Source: Varanus komodoensis
Taxonomy: Eukaryota; Chordata; Lepidosauria; Squamata; Varanidae
DNA: 64,000 nt
Assembly: GCF_004798865.1 (NCBI RefSeq)
Contig: NW_025335568.1
Location: 25,408,961-25,472,960, forward strand
Direction of reading: 5' to 3'
Shown here: in pieces, positions 23,910-36,929 of the stretch
How positions within the stretch are numbered: position 1 is the first letter of the stretch
Layout of the letters: the number at the start of each line of letters is the position of its first letter
The notes under the pieces: model-generated
Told to the model about the DNA's origin: nothing
The model's input: only the letters and a program-made list of their open reading frames with translations
The model's database searches: none
Position numbers and translations under genes: made by a program

Positions 23910-26865
23910 CAGAGTTTTGAGTGCTTAGTTCTTAAAGGTACATCTTAACCATTTTAACCAATTTATGGTGTTTTTTTTTTTTTAATTTTTGGTGCTTATT
24001 TATGGTCACCACAACAGGGACCTCAGCACCCTGGGAATAGCTATTGGCTATGGCCAGAACAGAAGGGTGAACAGCCTGTTTAAGTTCATTTTTGATATGA
24101 ATTTACTGAAATGCACAAATTTCTTCATATGCATGCTAAAAGAAGCTAAAAGTGAAATATATGCCAAACCTACTGTTATCACATACTATGCATTATATTT
24201 ACCATGGAAGAATTGGATTTAACTTTCTGTGAAATGATGGTTAACAATAAAGGCATAATCATTAGAACTCTCTGTTAAATGTGAATGGACGGTTGCTTGA
24301 TGTGATTGCACCTTGATATCCAGTTTTGAAATGGAGTCTCCTATCAACCTTTGATATGTTTGCAGATTTATTCACTTCCAGCAGTAGGCCAAGCAACAAC
24401 TTCAGGGAAACAAATTACTCATGCAAGAGAGCTGCCTGTGTATAAGCAATGCAACTGTGGAGTAAGTCATTGACACAAGAGTGGAGCTTTCTCCCATGGC
24501 AAGAAAGAAGACCAGCTAACAGCATCATCGTATCCCATTCCTAAACAGTGTGCAGAGGACCACGGCTTTCTTTGCACTTCCAGCTCTGATGTCAGGAAAC
24601 ATGCCATACTTGGGGTTTCCTTTTCCTCACTGCATGGAAAAAAGCTGCACAGAAACTGCACAAGACAGCTTGGGAAGGGCTGCACAAAAGTGACCCAGGA
24701 CAGAGGGTTTAGTAGGCATTCCAGGGGAGGAGACTGACACAAGCAAAATATGAACTAACCCAGTGGCATCTCAATGGCCTGCCCTTCCACTCAAAGCCAT
24801 GTGGTTAGACAGCTGAAAGTTGCCTTCTAGGTGTTTTGCAGGATGCAAACAGCATGGGAACATTGCTTCCCTCTGTCTCTCTGCCTTGCATTGGATGCCT
24901 ATTATTCTCTGAGTCTGGAGGGCTACCTGGCATCCCTTTAAGAGTGCAGCCTAAGTTGGGATAGTCAGTAGGCAACAGCTGTCAGGAAAAGACCTAGTAG
25001 CTTAGTAACTAAAACATCAGGATTAATATGGCATGATCAATATTTTTTAAAATAATACCCACCCACCATAGAAAGCATAAGTAACAACAGTACAGATATT
25101 TGCTCCCCCTGTGCTAACTGAAATAATAAAAGGTGTGAAAGATCCAGAGCCAAAATGTTGTTATGTGTAATTTTTTCCATCCATTATTTGTACAGCAAAC
25201 ATTTACTTAGTATAGCAATGCACCTGTGATGATGATGATGATTAGAGGATAGCTGAAATGCTTAATTAAGGTCCTCAGCCTTTGAGCTTGCAAATTGCTA
25301 TTCTATTGCTTATCAGTCAGCTGTTTCATTCAACATTTTCAGTCCATCTTCTATCACAAAGCTATTTTTATACATGTGCATTTAGTCTTCTTCTTCAACA
25401 ACACTCAAATGGCTGATATTGTGAACTGGTAATTTTGGCACTTTCCCAACAGAGGACCTCAGTCATGTTCCTTAATGTCAATCAAATCAATTATTTGTAC
25501 CATCTCATCCTAAAAGATAGTATGCTGGCTAGTGCTCCTCCACCAAAAACAGAGGGAAGGAGGTATGCCCTAAGGACAAGTGGTGGGAAGGGAGTGCTGT
25601 GGATATTCCCCTATAAAAGGAGGACAAGGTGGCTACCACCTTGGCGTGGAAGAGAGCCTATCAGAGTCCTTCCAGTGGTACATTCTGTTCCACACCATTC
25701 TATTCACTATTCCTGACACCAACAGATGAAACTAGGCTCACGAGGAACTGCTCAAATATACTAGCTGAACATTTTTTTAATGCTCTAAGTATGAGCTTTT
25801 TTCTTTCATCTACTTCTGGTTTTAATCGCGGAATCAAGAGCTGAGATCTGCACGGAGTGCTGTTCCTCTCCTGCTTTTCCAATGAATAACCTCTAGGAAG
25901 CACTGTGCTCCAGCAGAATGTCATACTTAACAAGCAGGCAAATTTCGCTTCAGAAATCACACTCCATTTCCCTGTTCAGAAGAGAAGAGAGGCGAGGAGA
26001 GGAGCTGAAAGGTCATGGTGCCATCAGAAGAACTTGTGAACAACTGCAAGTAAAGAATCACAAGCACACAATAAATACCCTGTGTAGAAAAGCTCTTAAT
26101 GAAAAGTGCTTTTCTTCCAACATAAAGGTCTAGTGGTATGGAGGATGAGCTAACACTCACCTTCTTCAGGGATTGCCTGTGGTAAATGCCCCTCACTCAT
26201 GGCCACTGTTTGCTTCTAGTCACCATCATTCAAATCCACTTAGTAATGTTGCCAATGTTGTCAGTTGGTTGCCCAGTTCCTATAATCTTGTAATGGATAT
26301 TAGCTGTATGGTACATGTAACCTTGTAACTGCTATGCTGCTTGCCTCCTGCTTTTTAAACAGGCAGCTCACAACTTTCATTCCTTGAATACTGATTTAGA
26401 TTTAGCACAGCTTGTAGTGCATGGGAATTATTGGGTTGTCTCCAGCACTATGATCGGCCAAAATCCACTGTCTAACACAAGAGGAATAAGAGGCAGCACT
26501 TTTGCAGGTCCCCCTTTTCCCCTTCAGCCCCCTGAGTATCTGATCAGGAGGGCTGGGAGATGGTGCAGAGTGTCATCGGAGGCAGTCTGAGGAACTGTAG
26601 GGGCAAAGGGTGATCTGCTAAAATTGACCCTCTCCCTACCCTTTCTCCAGTAGCAAGCCACCAATGGCTCCCCATCTGTTCTGTGCCTGGAATGGATCCC
26701 ATGAGACAGGTCACTTTGAGGTCACGTACACTCCATGTTCAGATCACTTTTTAAAATCCCAAGCTGAATTTGTCTCAAGGGAACTCTAAGTGAAAGGACA
26801 ACCATCTGGTATAGACAGTTCAATATCTTATGCACTCCTTTAGACCCTCACTTGGGAGCAAGTTG
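23910..26865. other. Intergenic stretch, no gene seen
   Basis: Contains a T-run near 23,970, a GAT microsatellite near 25,210-25,225, and a GA-rich patch near 25,980-26,010. No exon or assignable repeat. Frames of 60-93 codons lack domains. Confidence 0.5.
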
Positions 26866-26869
26866 ATCA

Positions 26870-27020
26870 TAGCATTTATTCATTAGATTTATTTCCCACC
26901 CCGTTTGGCAGAAAGGCCCTCTGGACAGGTTGCAAGATTATGAAATATAAAAGCATACTTATATGGTTAATAGTAGGTCTTACTGCTGAGTAAACATGAA
27001 TAAAATTATTCAACCCACAT
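26870..27020 (-). repeat. Possible L2-type LINE 3' tail
   Basis: 'TTTATTTCCCACCCCGTTTGGC' followed by 'GGCCCTCTGGACAGGTTGCAAG' and A-rich sequence has the order of the L2 3' UTR but is highly diverged. Confidence 0.35.
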
Positions 27021-27294
27021 AATACTGTGAAATGGGATTCCTGAAATGAGGCATATTGAAACATCTAATTCAATCTTTCCTGGTTGCCTTAAAAATGGTC
27101 ATGTGCTTGAGTTGGTATGTGAATGTGAAATATGGAATAGCATTCTGAATGAGCCCACCCACTTTAATGGTGGGTTCTCATTGCTCCTTATGGATACTAC
27201 CTGTCCATCTTTATCTTTCCTAGTTCCTCTGAATACAGGTTTGGAGCTGTGGTTTATCCTTAAATGCTAGAATTCTAGTGTTTCTTAATATATG

Positions 27295-27440
27295 TTCCAA
27301 ATTTATTTACTCTGTTTAGAAGATTTTCTGCCACCCTTTACCAACATCTCAGGCTGCTTTCCAATACCTAAAATAATAAAATAATCTGAAAAACAAGTAC
27401 AGTTCAAGAAAAACTAAAACAGTATCACAGAGAGTGATCA
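27295..27440 (-). repeat. Possible L2-type LINE 3' tail
   Basis: 'TCTGCCACCCTTTACCAACATCTCAGGCTGC' then A/T-rich repeats resembles a decayed L2/SINE 3' terminus in minus orientation. Confidence 0.35.
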
Positions 27441-27444
27441 CAAA

Positions 27445-28395
27445 GGCAGGTGTGGTAAATACTTTAGCCTAGTTTTTTTTTTTTTTTAAGTTTATTACCT
27501 GGTTCAAAGGTATTAGGTTATCAGTTCTAGCCAAAGGAATGTAATAGCAGTATAGTAGGTAGGGGAGTGAGCAGTTAAAGGTCTTATTTACGAAACTGAG
27601 TGTTTAGATTATAAATCTTTTTATATTGCTGAAACTGGAAGACTGTTTCCTTAAAAAAATTAAGAAGTCCTTGATGGATATTCAGCATAATGAAGCAAGT
27701 GCTAGATCTCATTCCATTCTTGTGAGAAAGCTACCTGCTGGTAGAGCAATTTCACTGAAGATCTCTGTGCTAGCAATTGAATGGCACCTCTAAAGGAAAG
27801 ACTCAGGAGGCAGTGTCTACTGCTCAGCTGAAGCCCAAGGATTATTTGAAACAAGCTGTGATGTTTATTAATGCAGCTTGATTGGTTGTTAAATGTAGGT
27901 GCTGATCAGTAATGTTTGTTTCCCTTATTTGAGGCAGAGACTGCTCCTGCTGTTCTTTTAAGCACTTGCTGTTCTGAGCTAGGTTTCCTCCCTTTGGAGC
28001 CATAGATCCTTCTTATGAAATATTCTTTATTGACCATAGCATGTTCCAGGGGGCACAAACACCTAGAATGAATGTCTGAGCATGCACAGAGTAGTTTTTT
28101 GAACCCAATCTAATATTCACTTTCAGGAACTCTCCCTGTGAGCATTGGCTCCCACCCCTTTGAGAGGGGCTTTCTGAAAACAGGCACACCTCCTCTCTGC
28201 ATGTCTGTCTTCTGATTGGACCGCCATCCTCTGCTGATGACATGTCATTGGGTCAAGCGCCATGCCCACCATGTCTGTACTTGAGAAACTCCCTGCTCCA
28301 GGTCTCCTCCCCTCCCATCTGTACACTTGGCTATTCCCAGAGACTGCCAGCCCAAGCTGGGGAATCTGGCCGTAAGATAAATGCCTCCACTTCTC
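27445..28395. other. Intergenic stretch, possibly 3' part of the Gypsy fossil
   Basis: A T15 run at about 27,473-27,488. From about 28,020 rightwards the sequence may be the untranslated 3' part or remnant LTR of the adjacent Ty3/Gypsy fossil, but I could not identify an LTR boundary. Confidence 0.3.
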
Positions 28396-28399
28396 TGAT

Positions 28400-31300
28400 C
28401 ACAACATATGGGAATGGCCCACATTCTCCAGTCCCCTCCCACACCTTTCTTCCTCCTCCTCCTGATTTTTCTGAAGACCAGTCACTAGCCCTTGAGAAGG
28501 TACAGCCAAAACAGTCATCTTCTCACTCCCAGCATCACCCCCGTTCCCATGAAGGGTCCCCTTGGGCAAAGGCTGCTTCCCTCCAGGCTTCTGACGAAAT
28601 TGAAAATGGAAAGAGCTATTCAAGGTGGAAGCATAGAGATTTTACATGAGTTCCCACAACCTGTCCTTCAGGCCATCCAGTCCACCAAATACTGCAGTCT
28701 ACTGCAATGAAACAGAGTCCAGAATGTCCTATACTTCAAACCCATCCTTCCCCTGCCCACGAATAGGAGGTGGAGGTGCCTCCTGGGAGTGAAGGATGTA
28801 CCCAGCCAGGAGGGCAGGCAAGAGGGAATGGTGATATACCACATATATTTTCAGTGAAGGGGGTAATAACAGTTTGAATAGGACTCTGTTTATCTGCACT
28901 GCTATTTGAAAGGGGCCAGTGCACCACACCGTTGATTTTCTGGAGGGAGAAGGGAAAGGCAAATAGCAAATGCCCAGTGAACAACCCACATGCAAGTCCA
29001 TGACATTTTGGAAGTGAGCATCAGCAACCCCTTTGTATGCAGACTTAGCACACTCTAATTGTTCCTTCAGCAGAGCATGTACAGAGTGCAAATCTTGCAA
29101 AAAGTCCTCCCCTGCTGGCACAGCTGAGGTGGGTGGGATGGAGGTGAAGGACTCTGGATGGTAACCAAACTTGGAAAAGAAAGGGGTCTGGTGAGTAAAA
29201 GAATTGGGGACATTGTTATAAGTGAATTCTACCAGGGTCAGGGAAGGAAACCAATTGCCCTGCTGGTAGTTCACATAACAATGGAGATATTGCTCCAGTC
29301 ATTCATTCTGGGCATTGAACTGGGGATGATGGGCAGAGAAAAAAAGAAGGTCCACCTGAAGGAGGGTGCAAAGTTCCTTCCAAAATTGTAGTGTGAATTG
29401 TGACCCGCAATCTGAGATTAGGGCCCAGCGCCAGCCATATAAATGAAAGGTGTGCTGGGCAAAACTAGTTGCAGTGCCTTTCGTGGGGGAGATGCCTATA
29501 CAGGGAATGAAATGCACCATTTTTTTGGAAAAGTAGTAGTAGTAGTGAAAAATAGTATTTTGGACAGAGACAAATCAGTGAGAAAATCAAGAGAAAGTGT
29601 ATGCCAAGGTGGAGGGGGGGGGTTGGCACTGGAAGCAACAGCTCAGCAGGTTTGCCAGGGGGCTGTTTAGCATGCTGTTAAGTCATGCCAGAATGAATAT
29701 ATGTCTTGAAGTCAATGGAGCACATGGCTACCAGAATTCACACATGGCCCCGTGCAATGTCTTGTAGATCCCAAAATGTGCAGCAGAAGAGGCATCATGG
29801 CACTGGTGTGGTATCAGTTCCCTCTGGGAAGGAAGGACGTAGAGACAATGCTGCTGATACAGCAACCCATCCTTGAAGGAAAATGAGGAGTCTGCGTCCC
29901 TGGGTTCCAGCTATTTTTTTCTGGCCTACACAAAGGGATCTGCCTGTTGGGCCAGGCATAAACCAGCCAACCAGGAACAGCTAGGTGTCATGGTATTTAA
30001 AGCCTCAGGATATTGGATGAGTGGGTGAGCAGGCTGCAGCTCTATGTCAGAGAGGAACTCCAGCTTGCAAGAAAGTGCGTTGGCCAGTGCATTCAGGGAG
30101 GGAGGAATGTAGAAGGTGAAATGGAAACAGGCAATGAACAAAGCCCATCTAACATCCCTTTGATTTAAAAGCTTTGCCATTTGAAAATATTCAAGATTCT
30201 TGTGGCTGGTCTGAATAAGCAAGGGGTGGGCAGCACCCTCCAGCAAGTGGTACCAAGGCTGCCAAGGGGGTTTAATGGCAAAAAGTTCCTCTTCCCAAAT
30301 AGTATAGTTCTCTCTTAAGGGATTAACTTGTGGGAGTGATAAGCACATGGCTGCTGTTTCTCATGGTCCCCCATTCTCTGCAGGAAAATCACCTCAAGGG
30401 CTCTGTCTGGAGCATCAGAGAGCATTTCAAGGGAATGATCCAAGCTGGGGTGAAGAAGGAGGCTTCCAGAGGTGAACACCCACTTCAAAGCCTAGAAAGT
30501 GGCTTCAGCCACCAGAGGCCAATGGAAACGCCTCTCTTTGCCCATAGGCAAGTCCTCCAAGGAAGCTGAGAGTCAGGTGTAGTTGGGGAGAAAGTTATGG
30601 TAGAAGTTAGCAGAGCCCAAGAATCTCTGCATCTTGGCTGTGGTACAAGGAGATCTCCATGACAACATAGCCTGAAGTTTCTCAGGATCCATTTCCAAGC
30701 CCCTAGTTGCAATCTGATATCCCAAGAAGTTCAAAGAAGGTAAGTGAAAAGTGAACTTTCCACCTTGGCAGATAAGCTGTTCTCCCTCAGGCATTGAAGC
30801 ACTGTTTGCACATGATGTTCACGTACAGCAGGGACTTCCAAAAAGATCAACAAATCATCCAAGTAAACGATGAGGAAATCATCCAGATAAATCATTGAGA
30901 GAAAAATATTGGCTTCCATTCATCTCTTTCTTTAATTCTAAGTATCCCTCAGATCAAGCCTGGAGAAAATGTATGTGCAACATAGATGCTACAGCATTTT
31001 TGGGATCAGAGGGAGCAGGTCTTGATTGGCAATGGAAATAGACTTCAACTTTCCAAAATCAAAACAAGGATGGACAATCACAGGAAGTTGGGATAGGCAC
31101 TCCACCTCTTTTAGCTCAAAAACATCCCAAAAACATGGCACTGAGGAGGAAATATGGGAGGAATGGAATGGGAGAGGAGGGATCCCACAGGGCAGAGTGA
31201 GCCAGCACAAGCTTGGGAGCAGAAATATAATGCTGAGAGCAAAAGGTGGAAGGAAAACCCACAGCGCAACATTCCCAGGAAATTTGAGGATTGTGTTTAG

Positions 31301-31615
31301 CCAGCCAATTCATGCCCTACACAATTGGGTATTGTAAGTTGCTAGTAAGGTAAAATGCAAAGTGCTCTGCATGGTCTTGAATGTGTAGAGCTAGAGGGTC
31401 AGATTTATGTGAAAGTGACCCACCCTGCAAGGAAACCCCATTGCATGGAGTCAACCATGAGAGGATGGGGCAAGGGAGTAGTCAGCAAAGCAGGTTGTTT
31501 GGCAAAATCCCAGCCAATGAAAGTTGCTGTCAAGCTCCCACCATCTGGTTCCCAAGCCATAAAAGGCTGCATAGGTGAGCACTGGCATCTTGAGTTAAGC
31601 TTGGAAATCAAGTAG
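28400..31615 (-). mobile_element. Ty3/Gypsy fossil (Sushi-like chromovirus), internal region
   Basis: A decayed LTR-retrotransposon internal region on the minus strand, whose parts occur in canonical Ty3/Gypsy order from right to left. They are the retropepsin-type protease region (about 31,120-31,610), reverse transcriptase with a YLDD box (about 30,570-30,920), RNase H (about 29,930-30,350), integrase core (about 29,300-29,520), and integrase C-terminus running into chromodomain-like sequence (about 28,500-29,270). The order, the 'FLGYQIATRGLEMDPEK' and 'QRFLGSANFYHNFL' blocks and the chromodomain point to the chromovirus lineage related to Sushi elements. Gag was not recognised and no LTRs could be paired. 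It is clearly broken, with on the order of ten or more disruptions, and looks old. Confidence 0.75.
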
Positions 31616-31629
31616 CAGAAACTGATTCA

Positions 31630-32097
31630 AAACTCTTTCAAATTTGGTGAGCAGCAGCTGCCCAGTTAAAATTGTACTGGCTGCATTCCGTACCAGCTAT
31701 AGTTCCTACACCATTTGCAAGGGCAGTCCTACATACAACACTTTGCAATAAACAGGAAGTTACCGGAGCATGATAAACATGATTAAGCTATTCCTGTTTG
31801 CAGTTGCCAGACCAATCTAAACTTTTAATAATGTAATGGACTTGTGGTGCTCAAGTTAAACAAATACATCAATTTAAAAAAAAAGCAATTGCCAAGAACA
31901 TTCTCACATTGTCAAAATAAATAAATAAATAAATAAATGAAGGAAGGAAGAACAAACAGGCAAGTTAAAACAAATTTGCTCAGCCAGTTGATAGAAGCTT
32001 TTGCAACTGAGAAACTGCCACTTCTGTCAGAGTGGAAATATTTTCTGGCTATGCCAAAACAAATTCAATATAAAAATATTTAGGATGGCTTATTCAT

Positions 32098-32135
<38 letters not shown>

Positions 32136-32915
32136 TATTTTTAAAATCCAGAAGTGCAATTTTCCTTCTTAAACTTTTGTTCTCTATTTCTCTATTATGT
32201 GCTTGTCAACAGCTGATGCAATGCTGGGCCTCAGGCCAATATCATGTTCTCTGCTGCAAATCAATGCAGATATATGCATATGATATGCAATGATACATGG
32301 GAAGTTAGCGAACAGCTCATTAAAGTCAGATCCGGACTTCTTTTGCTTCAAACTAGATCTTGCAAATTGTTTTTCACTGTCCCGAAAGGATAAGGAAGAA
32401 ATACAGAGAGCACCGTCAGAATAGTGAAGCCATTCTGAGAGTGTCATTATGGTTTAGTTTAATCATAGCTATTCTTCTCCAGACTTAGGAAACTTCAAGT
32501 TCCTATTCAGGTTTTTAGCCAGCCAGGTTAATATGCCATGTTCCACAATACTCGATTCCATCTTTCCATCTCAGTTTTCCATTTCCTCCTCCACCTCCCA
32601 AAAGAGAAATTCACCATTCTGCAGTTATTGAATATGCTCAGTCCTCATAGGATTGTCTAGAGAATTTTTAGAAACTACCTCCATTTTTTTTAGCTGCCAC
32701 TTTACCTGCATAGCCATTGGCATTCAGTACCTGAGTTTGCTATTTGTGGAAGTGATGATTAAATTTACTGAATTGAGCCACACATGTTCAGCTATGTTTG
32801 TAGCTACTTTACATTCATGTATCAGGCATCTGCCATTCTGGCAACCCAGTTCCACTTCTCTAATGCCTTACAAAATATCTTATATCTTCCCAGCTCAAAT
32901 ATAATCACTGCACAT
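31630..32915. other. Intergenic stretch with microsatellites
   Basis: An AAAT/TAAA run at about 31,916-31,938 and a GAT run at about 32,097-32,135 (12-13 units). No exon recognised. Confidence 0.55.
32097..32136 (+). repeat. (GAT)n microsatellite
   Basis: Roughly 12 uninterrupted TGA/GAT units. Length suggests it would be polymorphic. Confidence 0.9.
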
Positions 32916-32924
32916 TGTAGAAAT

Positions 32925-33010
32925 TCTGGGACTGGGGTGGGCAACTGTAGCCTCCAGATATGTTGGCCTACTCCTATCAGCCCAAGCCAACATAGCTAAT
33001 GATATGGTAT
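32925..33010. mobile_element. Short palindromic hAT-like MITE, partial
   Basis: 'CTGGGGTGGGCAACTGTAGCCTCCAGATATGTTGG' followed by 'CTACTCCTATCAGCCCAAGCCAACAT' has the same two-block layout as the elements at 8.07, 41.1 and 42.5 kb. The partner arm is largely gone. Confidence 0.35.
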
Positions 33011-33075
33011 CATGGGACTTTTAGGCCAAAGCATTAGAAGGCCACATGTTCCCTAATTATTGTTGTCTACTGCCC

Positions 33076-33316
33076 AGAGAGCCAGTGTGGTGTAGTGGCT
33101 TAGAGCATGGGACTGGGACTCAGCCGATCTGGGTTCGAGTCCCCGCTCAGCCATGGAGCCAACTGGGTGACTTTGGGCCAGTCACAGGCTCTCAGCCCAA
33201 CCTATCTCACAGGGTTGTTGTTGTGGGGATAAGATGGAGGAAGAGATGTAAGCTGCCTTGAGCCCTTTGTAGGAAAAAGGCAGGATATAAATAGAGAAAT
33301 AAATAAATAAATGGTA
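33076..33316 (+). mobile_element. MIR-like tRNA-derived SINE with L2-type tail
   Basis: It starts 'GAGAGCCAGTGTGGTGTAGTGG', has an A-box-like segment and the B box GGGTTCGAGTCCCC at about 33,132-33,145. Next comes the conserved core (GGTGACTTTGGGCCAGTCAC), 'TATCTCACAGGGTTGTTGTTGTGGGGATAAGATGG', and an L2-type tail 'GGCAGGATATAAATAG' ending in AAATAAATAAATAAATG. Nearly all parts are present, so it is one of the better-preserved SINEs in the window. The pol III promoter boxes look recognisable but transcription cannot be inferred. Confidence 0.85.
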
Positions 33317-33369
33317 TAGAAATTAATTATATATTTCTGCTCTAGGGTAAGGAATTCTGCTGATATAGG

Positions 33370-33720
33370 GGCTTTCATATCATCTAGTATTATTGTGTTT
33401 CTGTACCACCCAGTTCTCCAGAAAGTTCAGAACAATTCATAAAACTGAACCACAAAATAAGATAGCAAAATATCACAGAAAATTTCAATCTACTATTTTT
33501 AAAACAATTTAAACAGCTAAAAACAACTTCAGTAAAAACATTAGATTTGTTAAAAAGTCAGCAGAATGCCCCATCATGTGCCACTGAATGCCGAGGAGTA
33601 GAGGGCTGTTTTAACCCGGCTATGCAAAGATGGTGGCATTGGTGCTAAGGCCTCAACTGGGAGATCATCCCATAGTGCAGGAATACCCCTGAGAAGGCCC
33701 TCTCTCTTCAATATTTTGGT
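33370..33720 (-). mobile_element. L2-type LINE 3' fragment, old
   Basis: 'TTTCTGTACCACCCAGTTCTCCAGAAAGTTC', A-rich middle, then 'CAACTGGGAGATCATCCCATAGTGCAGG' and 'GAGAAGGCCCTCTCTCTT' match in order the L2 3' region (compare 'CTCTGGGGAGCGCATTCCATAG' and 'AGAGAAAGCCCTCCTC' at 19.65 kb), with heavy divergence. Confidence 0.55.
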
Positions 33721-33724
33721 ATCC

Positions 33725-36700
33725 ACTAGTCCAAGTGACAAAAGTATTATTAGTGCTCATCTGACATTTCCTAGCAGGAGCTTAGACCTAGTTAATGTAT
33801 TGTTTTATTACTGTCAGATTGGTGACTTGCACATGAATGTATGAAGCCCTGGAAAGAAATCTTTCTGAGGTAATGAGAGGAAGATCATTGTAGCACGACC
33901 CTTGCAGAAGTCCCAGTTTCAGTCCATAACAATTTTAGATTAAAGGGGTGATATAGCAGTGTGGTGGGTCACAGTTCTGCCTGAGACCTTAGGCAGCTTT
34001 CTGTCTTCTGCCTGTGCTGTATGATATGTTAGGGCATGTACCTGGATCTTCCCTGGCCCCAAATGAAACTTGTAGGCAGTTGGCATTTCATCTGTCCCAC
34101 AAGTCAACTGATTTATATTTTGAAGGCCTGACATTTTTCTTTGGGTACCTGGTTTTCTCCTTGCTTGCTTTTTGGGCCATCTTAAATTTATACACTGGTA
34201 TTTCCCTGTCAGAAACAAGACTAGTGTGTTTTTCTGAATAAAGTGCATTTGGATAAATTATTCTCTGTGTTGATTTGAGTATGGAAATCAAGGTCTTTGA
34301 GTTTGGAAATCAAGATTTGTTTTGTAGAAAGCATGATCAGTTGTGCTATATGTTCTGTTCTATATATGTTTTTCTTCCTATGCTTTCTAAATATCTCACA
34401 AAATAGCAGTATTTACAAACCTATGTGCTTTTCTATAATCTGTATATAATACAATCCTCCCTTTAGAATTCCAAGTTCCATCAACCCACACTGAAGGTCA
34501 AGGCGAGCATGCGACCAGGCACTGGAAGCCGACAATGTCACAATGCTCTTCATTCAAACACTTGTACCACAGGAAATATATAATAGCTTTCATTGTCTGC
34601 ACATTGCCTAACCCTTCTAGGACAATTGTACCCCTTCTATGGATTTTCTTTCACTATTCGTATTGTAATGTGTTTGTTGATTAAGGCATAGTCTAGGCTC
34701 TACCAGATTACTAGTACTGCTGATACTAAACATACAAGAACCTTGCCTGAATATTTATTTATTTATTTACATATATTTATAGGCCACCTATAATTGTGAG
34801 GCCTTCCTAGGCAGCTTACAATGCATCTATGTATCTTATCTATGTATCTTACAATATCATATCTATGACGTCTGAGCCACTGGCAAAATCAGGATTTACA
34901 CAATATTCACACAATAAACAAAAGCAGACTCTTGCAATGAAAGTAGTAGAAGCAACTGTCCCAGAAGCTAAAATGGCCTCAGTCTCCCTGTCCCCCCATC
35001 AATGAACTATTTATATATTTAAAGTTGGGCATATATTTATTCTGTTGAATAAGAATCAAGAAGAATAAAATCCTCCACAGCAGCAGAGGGGCAGATTTAT
35101 TTATGGATCTCTGACTTTTAATAGGTTAACAACAGAAAAAAGCAAAAAGGCATCTTCCTTCCTAAGTCAGGCTGCCAAACTGTAGAAAGATTGCCAGTGG
35201 AGAAATGGGAGTAGATTTGTATGAAAGGATTTGCATGAGAGCTCCAGCTACTGAAAGCAAATTCCTGAGCTGAGCTTGTGCTCATGTTCCTTAATGCTCT
35301 TTTTGCACCTCCTACTGCCAGGTGGCTCTTGCTTCTAGTGAAAAACAAAGATCCCATAAGCCTGCAATCTGTGTACTGCTAGTGTTGAGGACAACATGAG
35401 TCATTAAACAATTCCTTTAACAAACAGTAGTAATGGTGTCAGGATTAAATAAATACCTGCTGCAGGTTCAGTTCTGTGTGCTATTTTCCTGTTAAATAGA
35501 CAGAACCTGGATTCTATTATTAGCATTCAATAAGTGGACACTGCAAGAACATGTTCCAATATATCCCTTACATGTTTGTGTTATCTGAACCTGGGTTTGA
35601 AGATTTGGAAGAAGAATAAGTAAGCATTAAAAAATAGGGGTCCCTGCTCCAAGTTTGGTCTCACTTTTTATGTTTATGTTTTTGAGCATTTCAAAAGGGT
35701 AACATGTCTGCCTGCAAGTCAATGCAGTGCATGAATTCTTCATGCAATTAAGTTCTGATTTTGACCTGGGAGGAGGTTTTAGGGGAACAATTTAAGTAGC
35801 TCCATTTCTGGTGTGTAATATCAACAATGGATTACATTGCCTGTCTCTCCACGTACTCTCTACCTGCAGTAGGGGTGACAACAGCATGTGCGTGCATGCG
35901 AGCATTTGTTTTGTGTGAGACTTTCCTTTTAATCCTGCCTGTCTGCTCTGAACATAAGAACCTATAGGATTTGCTGCTTCATTCCAGGCAACTTGTTGCT
36001 AGGGGAATTAACTAGGCACCTTTCCAGAAGGAATGCACAAATGCAAGAACATATTTGAGGGAAAATCTTCTACATTGCTGAACTTGCATTTACACTAAAG
36101 AATGCCTGCTTTAAAAATGTGCATCCCCTCAATGCTATTTCAGGTTTTAGTGAGTTTGAAAAAAAGTGTACCAAAATTGTGCCCCATTCTAATGAAAATG
36201 AAAAACAAAACACAGTTTGAATATATCCAGCTGTACCTTTCAATCATGAGAACTGTGACTCTGGGCTTTATGTTATATGTGGGTTGTAAATGATTTTTGC
36301 CTGCCTCTTCCTTTGTTCAGATGATCTGCAGCTTCTCAAGCAAGTAGGGTCCTAACAAGTTTTAATTAATGATAGCATTCACTAGCAAAAGATATATGGG
36401 CTTCCACTAGCTCAGATGGCTTTAAAGTGTGATTAGTTAAGGTTGTAGAGAATGGATGTCATGGCTCACCTGAATCTGGAGGATGAGAAGATCTCTCAAG
36501 TGGAAAACAAGAACTTTAATATGGGATTCAGCACAGACTGGGAAGAAGCTGTGGGAAGTTAATAATTCCTGAAGGACAGCCTGAGAACACCACCTCAATA
36601 CCCTTCAATGGACTTCTTCTCCACCAGCTCTTCTAGGACTCTAATGATGGGCCATTGCTGCAACCCAGCACTGCAGACACAGCGCCCTGTTGGCAGTCCA

Positions 36701-36925
36701 AGCCAGCTCTTCCTTCAGCCATAATTGTAAGAAAGAGGCAGCTATTACCATATACTTTGGATCTAGCCTGGCCTACTACAATCTAGCAAGAGGCTTAACT
36801 GTCGGGTCTGCTATAAAAAATCAGATTTCTTCAGGTATTGAGTAACAACTCAGTGAGATGGAGCTCCTCAGATAACCTTGCCAGCCCAGCTCTGGATGCT
36901 GCTGGACAGCTCCCCTGCTCGACAA
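33725..36925. other. Intergenic stretch, no gene seen
   Basis: An ATTT run with a possible L2 tail at about 34,745-34,830, next to a short 'CTATGTATCTTAT' duplication at 34,828-34,852. No exon recognised. Frames of up to 102 codons at 33,940-34,248 have no domain. Confidence 0.5.
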
Positions 36926-36929
36926 AGTG

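Noticed and set aside
32097-32136. Regular repeats as a CRISPR-like array
   Set aside because: They are a plain GAT microsatellite without spacers, in a vertebrate sequence.
33080-33150. Possible tRNA gene (A and B boxes)
   Set aside because: The boxes belong to the head of a SINE with a full SINE body and L2-type tail; no clover-leaf with an acceptor stem follows.
33930-34250. A 102-codon minus-strand frame
   Set aside because: No similarity to any family I know and overlapping frames of equal quality on the other strand.
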